Shown here: positions 53,235 through 62,067 of the stretch, one piece after another | How the letters are laid out: every line of letters starts with the position of its first letter | How positions within the stretch are numbered: the first letter of the stretch is position 1 | Origin: Myxococcaceae bacterium | GTDB taxonomy: Bacteria > Myxococcota_A > Polyangia > Polyangiales > Ga0077539 | Length of the DNA: 64,000 nucleotides | Assembly: GCA_004297725.1 (NCBI GenBank) | Contig: SCUS01000069.1 | Span: 1 to 64,000, forward strand | Direction of reading: 5' to 3' | Translations under genes and position numbers: made by a program | Notes under the pieces: model-generated | The model's input: only the letters and a program-made list of their open reading frames with translations | The model's database searches: none | Told to the model about the DNA's origin: nothing

Positions 53235-53255
53235 CCATGGCAGATCTGGCCATGG
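53235..53255. promoter_or_regulatory. 7-bp inverted repeat after hpd
   Basis: CCATGGC (53235-53241) and GCCATGG (53249-53255) are perfect arms around AGATCTG, 12 bases after the hpd stop. It could be a weak terminator or an operator for the receiver-like gene at 53386. There is no T-run. Confidence 0.35.
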
Positions 53256-53385
53256 ACCCTCCGAACACCCCGACAATCTGTCGCCGACGCCGTCGGATGG
53301 GCGCAACGCCCCGCCACGACGCCCCTTCGCGGCCGACTCGACGGTCGCCCGCGACTGGCATCGGGGTTGCTCAAGGGCCCACGCG

Positions 53386-53793
53386 ATGCGCCGCAAGCCC
53401 GCTGCGACCACCCATGACGTGACCGTGATCGCCGAGAGCCCCGAGACGCTCGACGGCCTCCTCGGCTACCTCGGGCAGGCGGGCCTGGTCGCCCGAGGCC
53501 TGCGCTCCCTCGACGCCGTCAGCGTCATCGAGGCGACCCGCGCCGCCGTGGTGCTCTTCCCCGACGGCTTCGAGCTGCCCTCGGTGGTCGCCTTCACCCG
53601 AACGATCCGCACGAGGCGGGCCGACCTGCTGCTGGTGATCGTCACCGGCGACGAGCCCCGCTTCCGGGAGCTCACCCTCCCCCTCGGTCGCTCGGTGCTG
53701 CCGCAGATGTATCCAAAGCCCGCGTTCGGGTGGACGATCCTCGACGCGATCCGCCACCACACCCGCGCGGGCTCTGGGGGAGCCCCGAGATGA
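53386..53793 (+). CDS. Receiver-like single-domain protein
   Basis: The 135-residue protein has an alternating beta/alpha layout like response-regulator receivers: a first strand VTVIAESPE with an acidic residue, a candidate phosphoacceptor Asp in VVLFPDGFELP, Thr in VIVTGDE and Lys-Pro in MYPKP. The usual acidic pair is incomplete, so phosphorylation is uncertain. It has no output domain and lies 16 bp before the Ehr-like operon. Confidence 0.5.
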   Translation: MRRKPAATTHDVTVIAESPETLDGLLGYLGQAGLVARGLRSLDAVSVIEATRAAVVLFPDGFELPSVVAFTRTIRTRRADLLLVIVTGDEPRFRELTLPLGRSVLPQMYPKPAFGWTILDAIRHHTRAGSGGAPR

Positions 53794-53809
53794 CACCCTT
53801 GATCAACCC

Positions 53810-55810
53810 GTGCAGGCCCGCACCGTGGGCATGAACCTCCTCGCCGTCGCCGGCCTGCTGCTGCTGCTCGGCGCCGTCGCGTCGCTCGTCGCGCCGCGCA
53901 ACTCCACCCGCATGGGCTTCGCCCTCGCCTCGCAGGTCGCCGCGACCGCGCTGGTGCTCTCCGCCGCGCTCCCGGTGATCGCCTGGGGCACCGCCATCGA
54001 GGCCACCTACCGATGGTCGTACCCCATCGACGCGCTGCGCACCCGGCTCGACCCGCTGGGGGCCTTCTTCCTCGCGTGGTCGCTGCCGATGACCCTCCTC
54101 GGCGCCGTCTACGCCGTGGGCTACCTCGCGCCCTACCTCCAGAAGGGGCGCAACGCGGGCGCGCACTTCGCGCTGCTCAACATGGTCTCGCTCTCCTTCA
54201 TCATCGTCTACACGGCCGAGAACGCGCTGATCTTCCTCTTCGGCTGGGAGATCGCCGCGGTCGCCGCGTGGCTGCTGGTCATCTGGGACTACCGCAACCA
54301 GAAGGTGCGCTTCGCGGGCTTCAACTACCTGGTCTCGACCCACGTCGGCATGTTCGTCCTGGTCGCGGCCTTCATGATCCTCCACAGCCAGACCGCGTCG
54401 ATGGACTTCTCCGCCTTCGCGCCCTTCCTCTCCCGGCCGGGCACGCTGCGCAACGTGGTGTTCGTCCTGCTGGTCACCGCCTTCGGCTTCAAGTCCGCCT
54501 TCTTCCCCTTCCACACCTGGCTGCCCCGCGCGCACGCCGCGGCGCCCGCGCACGTCTCCGCGCTGATGTCGGGGGTGATCCACAAGGCAGGGCTCTTCGC
54601 GCTGCTGCGCTTCACCCTGATGCTGGGCACGCCGGAGCCCTGGATGGGCTGGTTTCTCCTCGCCTTCTCCGGCCTCTCGACCCTGCTGGGCGTGCTCTAC
54701 ACCGCCACGCAGCGCGACCTGAAGCGCCTGCTCGGGTACTCCTCCACGGAGAACGTCGGCATCGCCGGCCTCGGCTTCGGCGTCGGCTACCTCGGCCTCG
54801 CCTGGCACCGCCCGGGCCTCGCGCTCGTCGGCTTCACCGGCGGCGCGCTCCACGTGCTCAACCACGCCTTCTTCAAGTGCCTGCTCTTCTACGCCGCGGG
54901 CGCCGTCTACCGGGCGACGCACACCGTCGACCTCGAGCGCCTCGGGGGCCTCGCCCGCAAGATGCCCCGCACCGCGGTCGCCTTCCTCGTCGGCGCCGTC
55001 GCCATCTCCGCGCTGCCTCCCCTCAACGGCTTCGTCAGCGAGTTTCTCATCTACTCGGGCCTGCTCTCGGCGGAGGCCCCCTCGGGCGAGGAGCGCATCC
55101 TCCTCGTCGCCGCCGCCGCGCTCCTCTCCTTCGTCGGGGCCACCAGCGCGCTCTCGATGGTGCGCGCCTTCGGGCTGGCCTTCCTCGGCACCCCACGGGC
55201 GCCCGAGGTGCACCCCAGCGGCGACGCCCCGCCCTCCATGGCCTGGCCCATGGGCCTGCACCTCGCCGGAACCGTCGTCCTCGGGCTCTTCCCCGCCGCG
55301 GGCCTGTGGCTCGTCTCCCCGGTGGCCCGGCTCCTCGTCGACGCCCCCGCCGCGCGAGGCCCCGAGGCCCTGCTGGCTCCGCTCCGCACGGGCAACGCGC
55401 TGCTGCTCGGGGCCGTGGCGCTGCTGCTGCTCGCCACCCTGGGCGCCCGGCGCGCCGCGCGTCGGCACGTCACCTGGGGCTGCGGCTACAGCGCCCCCAC
55501 CCCGAGGATGCAGTACACCGGCACCTCGTTCTCGTCGCAGTTCGTCCAGGTCTTCGAGGCCTTCGTGCTGGAGCTTCGGCGAGAGAAGCTCCCCGAGGGC
55601 CCCTTCCCCGAGGCCGAGTCCCACGTGCACACCCACCACGCCGACGCCGTGGAGCGCCGCATGTTCGAGTCGCTCGGCAACGGCGAAGACCTGGTGCGCG
55701 GCGTCGCCCACCGCATCCCCGAGGAGCCGCGCTTCGCCTTCGCCGCGGGCCTGATCTCGCTGGTGGTCATCCTCGCGCTGCTCGCCAGCCACGCGGGAGG
55801 CGCGCCGTGA
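53810..55810 (+). CDS. hyfB: Proton-pumping antiporter-like subunit (HyfB/HycC-type)
   Basis: The 666-residue membrane protein has about 14-16 helices and the NuoL/Mrp-type core: the Glu helix LFGWEIAAVAAWLLV, FPFHTWLPRAHAAAPAHVSALMSGV, KRLLGYSSTENVGI and LNHAFFKCLLFY. This matches HyfB/HycC of hydrogenase-4 and formate hydrogenlyase. GTG at 53810 is used; an ATG at 53831 is possible. Its stop overlaps the next GTG. It likely couples electron flow to ion translocation. Confidence 0.85.
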   Translation: MQARTVGMNLLAVAGLLLLLGAVASLVAPRNSTRMGFALASQVAATALVLSAALPVIAWGTAIEATYRWSYPIDALRTRLDPLGAFFLAWSLPMTLLGAVYAVGYLAPYLQKGRNAGAHFALLNMVSLSFIIVYTAENALIFLFGWEIAAVAAWLLVIWDYRNQKVRFAGFNYLVSTHVGMFVLVAAFMILHSQTASMDFSAFAPFLSRPGTLRNVVFVLLVTAFGFKSAFFPFHTWLPRAHAAAPAHVSALMSGVIHKAGLFALLRFTLMLGTPEPWMGWFLLAFSGLSTLLGVLYTATQRDLKRLLGYSSTENVGIAGLGFGVGYLGLAWHRPGLALVGFTGGALHVLNHAFFKCLLFYAAGAVYRATHTVDLERLGGLARKMPRTAVAFLVGAVAISALPPLNGFVSEFLIYSGLLSAEAPSGEERILLVAAAALLSFVGATSALSMVRAFGLAFLGTPRAPEVHPSGDAPPSMAWPMGLHLAGTVVLGLFPAAGLWLVSPVARLLVDAPAARGPEALLAPLRTGNALLLGAVALLLLATLGARRAARRHVTWGCGYSAPTPRMQYTGTSFSSQFVQVFEAFVLELRREKLPEGPFPEAESHVHTHHADAVERRMFESLGNGEDLVRGVAHRIPEEPRFAFAAGLISLVVILALLASHAGGAP

Positions 55811-56736
55811 CGCTCCCCTGGACGCTCGCCCACCTCGTCACCCTGCTGGCCTCGCCCATCCTCGTGGTCGGGGTCATCAACCGCACCAAGGCGCGCTGGG
55901 CCGGCCGCAAGGGCCCTCCCCTCGTGCAGACCTTCCACGACCTCGTGCGCCTCACGCGCAAGCGCCCCGTCTACAGCGGCACCACCACGGCGGTCTTCTG
56001 GGTCGCGCCCTACGTGATGCTCGCCACCGCGGCGGTCGCGGGGCTCATCGTGCCGATGCTCGGCGTCGGCTCGCCGCTGTCGTTTCGCTACGACTTCGTC
56101 TTCTTCGCGTACCTCTGGGGCCTCGGGCGCATGGCGCTGATGCTCGGAGCGCTCGACACCGGCAGCGCCTTCGAGGGCATGGGCGCCAGCCGGGAGGCGA
56201 CCTTCTCGGCCCTGGTCGAGCCTGCGATGTTTCTCTCGCTCGGGACGCTCGGGTCGATGGCCGGGGCCTCGAGCTTCTCCCAGATGCTGACCTTCCACGG
56301 GGCCGACCCCGCGGTGGTCGTGGTGCGCGTCGGCTGCACCATCGCCATGACCGTGCTGCTGCAGGTCGAGTCGGCCCGCATGCCCGTGGACGACCCCACG
56401 ACCCACCTCGAGCTCACCATGGTCCACGAGGTGATGATCCTCGACCACAGCGGCCCCGACCTCGCCGCGATGGAGTACGGCGCCGGGCTCAAGCTGGCCA
56501 CCGGGAGCGCGCTGCTCGCCTCGCTCATCAACCCCTTCGGAGCCGGGTCGCCGCGCCTCCTCGTCGCCGCCGCCCACCTCGCCCTGATGCTCCTGATCGC
56601 CGTCCTCGTCGGGACCACCGAGTCCACCATCGCCCGCCTCCGGCTGAGCGCCGTCCCCCGCTACCTGCTGGCCGCCCTCTTCGGCGCCGTGCTGGCCCTG
56701 CTCGCCAGCATCTGGCGCACCGGAGGCGCGCTGTGA
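55807..56736 (+). CDS. hyfC: NuoH/HyfC-type membrane subunit
   Basis: The 309-residue protein has about eight membrane helices and the NuoH/HycD motifs: GRKGPPLVQTFHDL, FEGMGASREATFSAL and ESARMPVDDPTTHLELTMVHE. The last motif provides the conserved acidic residues near the quinone/proton channel. The GTG overlaps the hyfB-like stop (55807-55810). Confidence 0.88.
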   Translation: MTLPWTLAHLVTLLASPILVVGVINRTKARWAGRKGPPLVQTFHDLVRLTRKRPVYSGTTTAVFWVAPYVMLATAAVAGLIVPMLGVGSPLSFRYDFVFFAYLWGLGRMALMLGALDTGSAFEGMGASREATFSALVEPAMFLSLGTLGSMAGASSFSQMLTFHGADPAVVVVRVGCTIAMTVLLQVESARMPVDDPTTHLELTMVHEVMILDHSGPDLAAMEYGAGLKLATGSALLASLINPFGAGSPRLLVAAAHLALMLLIAVLVGTTESTIARLRLSAVPRYLLAALFGAVLALLASIWRTGGAL

Positions 56737-57347
56737 CCTCCCTCCTCACCGGCTACATGCTGGTGCTCCTGCTGCCGCTCTTCGTGGCGAGCTGGCGCGT
56801 CAGCCTCACGGGCCTGAGCCTCCAGGGACTGCTCATGGCCTGGATGGTCCTCGTGCGCCGCCCGGCGCTCTCCGTCGACCTCGTGGTGACCCTGGTCGAC
56901 CTCGTGCTGGTGCGCGGCCTCGTCGCCCCGCTCGCGCTGCGCCGCGTGCTGCGCTCGCAGCGGCGCCCCTCCCGCGAAGACGTGATCCCCCCCAACCTCC
57001 TGTCCTGGTCCATCGTGGTGGGCCTGGTGATGCTCGGCTTCCAGTGCGCCGCGTGGCTGCACCCTGCCGCCGGGGGCGAGCACGCCCAGGTCGCGGCGGC
57101 CGCCACCGGAGTGCTCCTCGGCCTCTTCGTGCTGGCCAGCCAGAACGGCACCTTCAGCCAGGCCGTCGGGGCCCTTCGCCTGGAGTACGCCATCGCCCTC
57201 TTCGAGCTCGGCAGCCCGACGCACCTGCCCGTCGCGCTGCGCCTCGCCCAGGTCTCGATCTTCCTTGGCACCGTGCTCACCTACGCCCACTACGTCGGGC
57301 GGCTGCGCTCCACCGAGCTCGCCGCCCCCGCCGCGAGGATCCAATGA
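56733..57347 (+). CDS. hyfE: HyfE-type (NuoK-like) membrane subunit
   Basis: The 204-residue protein has about six helices. It carries the HyfE pattern: DLVVTLVDLVLVRGLVAPLALRR in the middle, then ASQNGTFSQAVGALRLEYAIALFELG near the C-terminal third. The GTG overlaps the previous stop and its own stop overlaps the next ATG. Confidence 0.85.
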   Translation: MTSLLTGYMLVLLLPLFVASWRVSLTGLSLQGLLMAWMVLVRRPALSVDLVVTLVDLVLVRGLVAPLALRRVLRSQRRPSREDVIPPNLLSWSIVVGLVMLGFQCAAWLHPAAGGEHAQVAAAATGVLLGLFVLASQNGTFSQAVGALRLEYAIALFELGSPTHLPVALRLAQVSIFLGTVLTYAHYVGRLRSTELAAPAARIQ

Positions 57348-58777
57348 TCGCCGCGCTGCTGCTCGTCGTCCTGCCTCTCCTCGGGGCGCTCGCGGCCCTG
57401 GCGCTGGGCCACCGGTCGGCCCTGGCCGCGGTGCTCGTCGCCGCCACGGGCACCGCCCTCGGCGCCTGGCTGGCCTTCTTCCCGGGCGCTCCCTCCGGGC
57501 ACCTCTGGGGGGACTACCTCACCATCGACCCCACCTCGCGGCTCTTCCTCCTGCTCATCAACCTCATCTTCCTGGGCGTCGTCGGGCACATCCGCGGACG
57601 GATGCAGCGGGCGCCCGAGGTGCTGGACGGCATCGAGCGCTTCATCGCCCTCGCGCTCGCCTTCCTGGCCGCGGCCAACCTCTCGGTGCTCTCCAACCAC
57701 CTGCTGCTCGGCTGGCTCGCCCTGGAGGCCACGAGCCTCGCCGCCGCGCCGCTGGTCGCTCGGCGCGGCACCGCCTCCGCCGTCCGCGCGGCCTGGGGCT
57801 ACTTCCTCTTCTCCTCGGTGGGCCTCGGCATCACCTCGCTCGGCTTCGCCTGCCTCGCCCGCAGCCTCGAACACTCCGGGGCCGAGCCGGTGTTCTTCTT
57901 CGACCAGCTCCGCGCGCTGGCCTCTGCGCCGCCCGACGCGTGGCGGGAGGTCGGCCTCGCGCTGGTGATCGTCGGCTATGGCACCAAGCTCGGCCTCGCC
58001 CCGATGTACAGCTGGCTGCCGGACGCCTACGAGGAGGCGCCGCCCTCGGTGACGGCCATGCTCGCGGGGGTGCAGTTCAACTGCGCGCTGGTGGGGCTGC
58101 TGCGCATCCTGCAGGTCTACCGCGACGGCGAGCCGAGGATGGTGAGCGTCGCGCTGCTGGGCATCGGGCTCGCCTCCATGGCGGTGTCGACCTTCAGCAT
58201 CATCGCGACCCACAACTACAAGCGACTGCTGGCCTACGCCTCGATCAACCACGGCGGGGTGATCGCCATCGGCCTCGGCCTCGGAGGCCGGGCCGCCTAC
58301 GGGCTGGTGCTCTACGTGGTCAGCAACGCCTTCATCAAGGCGATCCTCTTCCTCTCGGCGGGCAAGATCGACGACCACTACGGCACCCGCGACATGCGCG
58401 AGGTCTCCGGGCTCATCAAGGACCTGCCGGCGAGCGGGCTCTTCCTCACCGTGGGCACCTTCGCGCTGCTGGGCTTCCCCCCCTTCGGCAGCTTCCTCGG
58501 CGAGCTGCTCATCCTCTCGGCGCTGATGCGAGCCCACTATGTCCTCGTCTTCGTGGCCTTCTGCGGGCTGCTCACGGTGACCTTCGTCGCCACCGGCCGC
58601 TCGATCTTCCCGATGATCTGGGGCGAGTCGAAGAAGCCCGCCCCGAACCAGGGGCTGCTCACGGCGCCGATCAAGCTGGTCTTCGTCGCCGCCCTCGTCA
58701 CCATGGGGGTCTTCCTGCCGCACCCGGTGAGCTCCCTCTTCGTCGACGTCGCGGCGTCCCTGGGAGGTGTCCGATGA
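57344..58777 (+). CDS. hyfF: HyfF-type (NuoL/M/N-like) antiporter subunit
   Basis: The 477-residue membrane protein has the antiporter-family signature: LLGWLALEATSLAAAPLVA, LGLAPMYSWLPDAYEEAPPSVTAMLAG, HNYKRLLAYASINHGG and SNAFIKAILFLSAGK. It corresponds to HyfF. Start and stop both overlap neighbours by four bases. A second antiporter-like subunit in the same operon suggests two ion channels. Confidence 0.88.
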   Translation: MIAALLLVVLPLLGALAALALGHRSALAAVLVAATGTALGAWLAFFPGAPSGHLWGDYLTIDPTSRLFLLLINLIFLGVVGHIRGRMQRAPEVLDGIERFIALALAFLAAANLSVLSNHLLLGWLALEATSLAAAPLVARRGTASAVRAAWGYFLFSSVGLGITSLGFACLARSLEHSGAEPVFFFDQLRALASAPPDAWREVGLALVIVGYGTKLGLAPMYSWLPDAYEEAPPSVTAMLAGVQFNCALVGLLRILQVYRDGEPRMVSVALLGIGLASMAVSTFSIIATHNYKRLLAYASINHGGVIAIGLGLGGRAAYGLVLYVVSNAFIKAILFLSAGKIDDHYGTRDMREVSGLIKDLPASGLFLTVGTFALLGFPPFGSFLGELLILSALMRAHYVLVFVAFCGLLTVTFVATGRSIFPMIWGESKKPAPNQGLLTAPIKLVFVAALVTMGVFLPHPVSSLFVDVAASLGGVR

Positions 58778-60246
58778 AGCGCTCGTTTCCGCTGCGGCGC
58801 TGGGCCGTCTCGGAGCTGGAGGAGCGGCGCGGGGAGCGCTGGGCCGAGCGGGTGGGCGCCCTCCTCGACGAGGGCCTCAGGGTCGTCACCGCCTTCGCGC
58901 GCAGCGAAGGGACCGACGTGATCGCGACGGCGCTGCTGCAGTCCGGAGACGGCGAGCTCGAGCTGGTGAGGGGGCGCCTCGACCGCGCCCACGGGTACCA
59001 CTCGCTCACCCCGACGCACCCGGCGATGCACTGCTTCGAGCGGGAGATGCACGAGCAGACCGGCCTGCGCATCGGGGCCCACCCCTGGCTGAAGCCCCTG
59101 CGCTACGAGGGCATCGCCGCCTCCTCCGCGATGGGAGCCCACCCCTTCTACAAGATCCAGGGCAAGGAGGTGCACGAGGTGCAGGTCGGCCCCGTGCACG
59201 CGGGCGTCATCGAGCCCGGAGCCTTCCGCTTCATGTGCCTGGGAGAGCGGGTGCACCACCTGGAGATCCAGCTCGGGTACCAGCACCGCGGCGTCGAGGC
59301 GCTGCTGCTGAAGGGCGACGCGCGCTCGAAGGCGCAGCTCGTCGAGACCATCGCGGGCGACAGCAGCATCGCCCACGGGCTGGCCTACGCCTCGGCCATC
59401 GAGGCGCTCTCGGGCCTCGACGCCGACCCGGGGCTCGAGCGCGGCCGCGCCATCGGCCTCGAGCTGGAGCGCGTGGCGATGCACCTCGCCGGGCTCTCCG
59501 GCCTCGCCGGGGACGTGGGCTTCCTCCAGGGGGCCACCACCTGGGGACGGCTCCGCACCACGGCCATCAACACCTCGATGCGCCTCTGCGGCAGCCGCTT
59601 CGGCCGGGGGTGGATCCGCCCCGGAGAGAGCCGCGCCTCGGCCGACGGCGCGCTGCTGGAGGTGGTGCGCTCCAACCTGGCGCTGATGGTGAGGGACACC
59701 GCCACCGTCAACGACCTCTTCCTCTCCTCGGCCACGGTGAGGCACCGCTTCCAGAGGGCGGGCACGCTCACCCACGCCCAGGCCCTGGACATCGGCCTGG
59801 TCGGGCTCCCGGCGAGGGCCTGCGGGGTGGAGCTCGACCAGCGCGCCTACGGCCTGGGCGTCTACGGAGAGCACCCCATGGAGCGCACCACCGAGGCCTC
59901 GGGCGACTGCTGGGCCAGGGCGCTGGTGCGCATCCGGGAGATCGATCGCTCGCTCTCATGGCTGGCGCGCATCCTGGAGGGGATGTCATCCCTCGACGCG
60001 GTCAGGCGTCCGGTGGGCGAGCTCGCCGCAGGGCAGCTCGTGGCCTCGCTCAGCGAGGGCTGGCGGGGCGAGGTGGTGCACTGCCTGGAGACCGGGGCCG
60101 ACGGCCGACTGGTCCACTACAAGGTTCAGGACCCCTCGCTGCGCAACTGGTTCGGGTTGGCGCTGGCGGTGAGGGAGAACGACATCTCGGACTTCCCCAT
60201 CTGCAACAAGAGCTTCGACCTCTCCTACTGCGGTCACGACCTCTAG
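58774..60246 (+). CDS. hyfG: HyfG/HycE-type large subunit lacking the Ni-Fe ligands
   Basis: The 490-residue protein joins a NuoC-like N-terminal part (to about residue 140) to a NuoD/hydrogenase-large-subunit fold. The fold includes VHHLEIQLGYQHRGVE and a LELERVAMHLAGLSGL block. Where hydrogenases have ICGxCGxAH it reads IAGDSSIAH (A194, S197). The C-terminal DPCYSC-type site reads DLSYCGHDL. All four Ni-Fe cysteines are therefore replaced, and one Cys (C486) is shifted. This fits the energy-converting hydrogenase-related (Ehr) type, or a NuoD-like quinone site, not an active hydrogenase. Confidence 0.85.
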   Translation: MKRSFPLRRWAVSELEERRGERWAERVGALLDEGLRVVTAFARSEGTDVIATALLQSGDGELELVRGRLDRAHGYHSLTPTHPAMHCFEREMHEQTGLRIGAHPWLKPLRYEGIAASSAMGAHPFYKIQGKEVHEVQVGPVHAGVIEPGAFRFMCLGERVHHLEIQLGYQHRGVEALLLKGDARSKAQLVETIAGDSSIAHGLAYASAIEALSGLDADPGLERGRAIGLELERVAMHLAGLSGLAGDVGFLQGATTWGRLRTTAINTSMRLCGSRFGRGWIRPGESRASADGALLEVVRSNLALMVRDTATVNDLFLSSATVRHRFQRAGTLTHAQALDIGLVGLPARACGVELDQRAYGLGVYGEHPMERTTEASGDCWARALVRIREIDRSLSWLARILEGMSSLDAVRRPVGELAAGQLVASLSEGWRGEVVHCLETGADGRLVHYKVQDPSLRNWFGLALAVRENDISDFPICNKSFDLSYCGHDL

Positions 60247-60264
60247 AGACCCTCGGGACCCCTT

Positions 60265-61011
60265 ATGCTCAAAGCACTCCGCGTCCTCCGCTCGCAGGGC
60301 GATCAGTTCATCGGCGACCTCCGCGGCGCCGTGCCGACGGGCCACCGCGGCCGGCCGGTGATCGGCGCGGCCCCATGCCCCGACGGCTGCGAGGCGTGCG
60401 TGCGGGTCTGCCCCACGGCCGCCATCACCGCCGACCCGGTGCGCATCGACCTCGCCCGCTGCGTCTTCTGCAACGAGTGCGCGCTGGCCTGCCCCGAGGA
60501 GAAGATCGTCTTCACCCCGGAGCCCCGGATGAGCGCCGATCGCCCGGAGGGCCTCGTGGTGACGGCCGACCGCCCCACCCCCACCCCGGTGGCCACCTCC
60601 GAGGCGCTGCGCAGGATGTTCGGCCGCTCGCTCAAGCTGCGCCAGGTCTCCGCGGGCGGCTGCAACGGCTGCGAGCTGGAGCTCAACGCCCTCGCCAACG
60701 TCAACTTCGACCTCCAGCGCTACGGCATCGAGTGGGTCGCCTCGCCCCGCCACGCCGACGGCCTCGTGCTCACCGGACCGATCTCGAGCCACATGGCCGA
60801 GGCGCTGCAGCTCTCCTGGGACGCGATGCCCGAGCCGCGCTTCCTCGTCTCCTTCGGCGCCTGCGCCCTCTCCGGCGGCCTCTACGCCGACTCCGCCGAG
60901 CTCGACCGGAGCTTCCTCTCCCGCTTCTCCCCCTCGCTGCTGGTGCCCGGCTGCCCGCCGCATCCGCTCACCTTCGTCCAAGGCATCCTCGACCTGCTGG
61001 GCATCCGCTGA
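60265..61011 (+). CDS. hyfI: Ferredoxin-small-subunit fusion (HyfH + HyfI type)
   Basis: The 248-residue protein has two 4Fe-4S motifs near the N-terminus (C38, C42, C45, C49 and C66, C69, C72, C76). A NuoB/hydrogenase-small-subunit domain follows, with C133/C136 in GGCNGCELE, GACALSGG and PGCPPHP. The cluster ligands nearest the large subunit are therefore kept. In hydrogenase-4 these two parts are separate proteins; here one chain carries both. It starts 18 bp after the large subunit and ends the operon. Confidence 0.85.
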   Translation: MLKALRVLRSQGDQFIGDLRGAVPTGHRGRPVIGAAPCPDGCEACVRVCPTAAITADPVRIDLARCVFCNECALACPEEKIVFTPEPRMSADRPEGLVVTADRPTPTPVATSEALRRMFGRSLKLRQVSAGGCNGCELELNALANVNFDLQRYGIEWVASPRHADGLVLTGPISSHMAEALQLSWDAMPEPRFLVSFGACALSGGLYADSAELDRSFLSRFSPSLLVPGCPPHPLTFVQGILDLLGIR

Positions 61012-61036
61012 GGCACGGCCCGCGTAGCGCGAGGAT

Positions 61037-61061
61037 GGCGACAGCGCGCTAGGCTGTCGCC
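61037..61061. terminator. 9-bp perfect hairpin after the Ehr-like operon
   Basis: GGCGACAGC and GCTGTCGCC pair perfectly around a 7-nt loop. It lies 25 bp after the last subunit stop and 6 bp before the ATG of the sigma-54 activator. No T-run follows, so it may be a terminator of the operon or an operator of the activator. Confidence 0.45.
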
Positions 61062-61067
61062 CCTACG

Positions 61068-62063
<996 letters not shown>

Positions 62064-62067
62064 GCGC

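Noticed and set aside
58774-60246. Functional Ni-Fe hydrogenase (formate hydrogenlyase)
   Set aside because: All four metal-binding cysteines are replaced and no formate dehydrogenase or maturation genes are present in the window.
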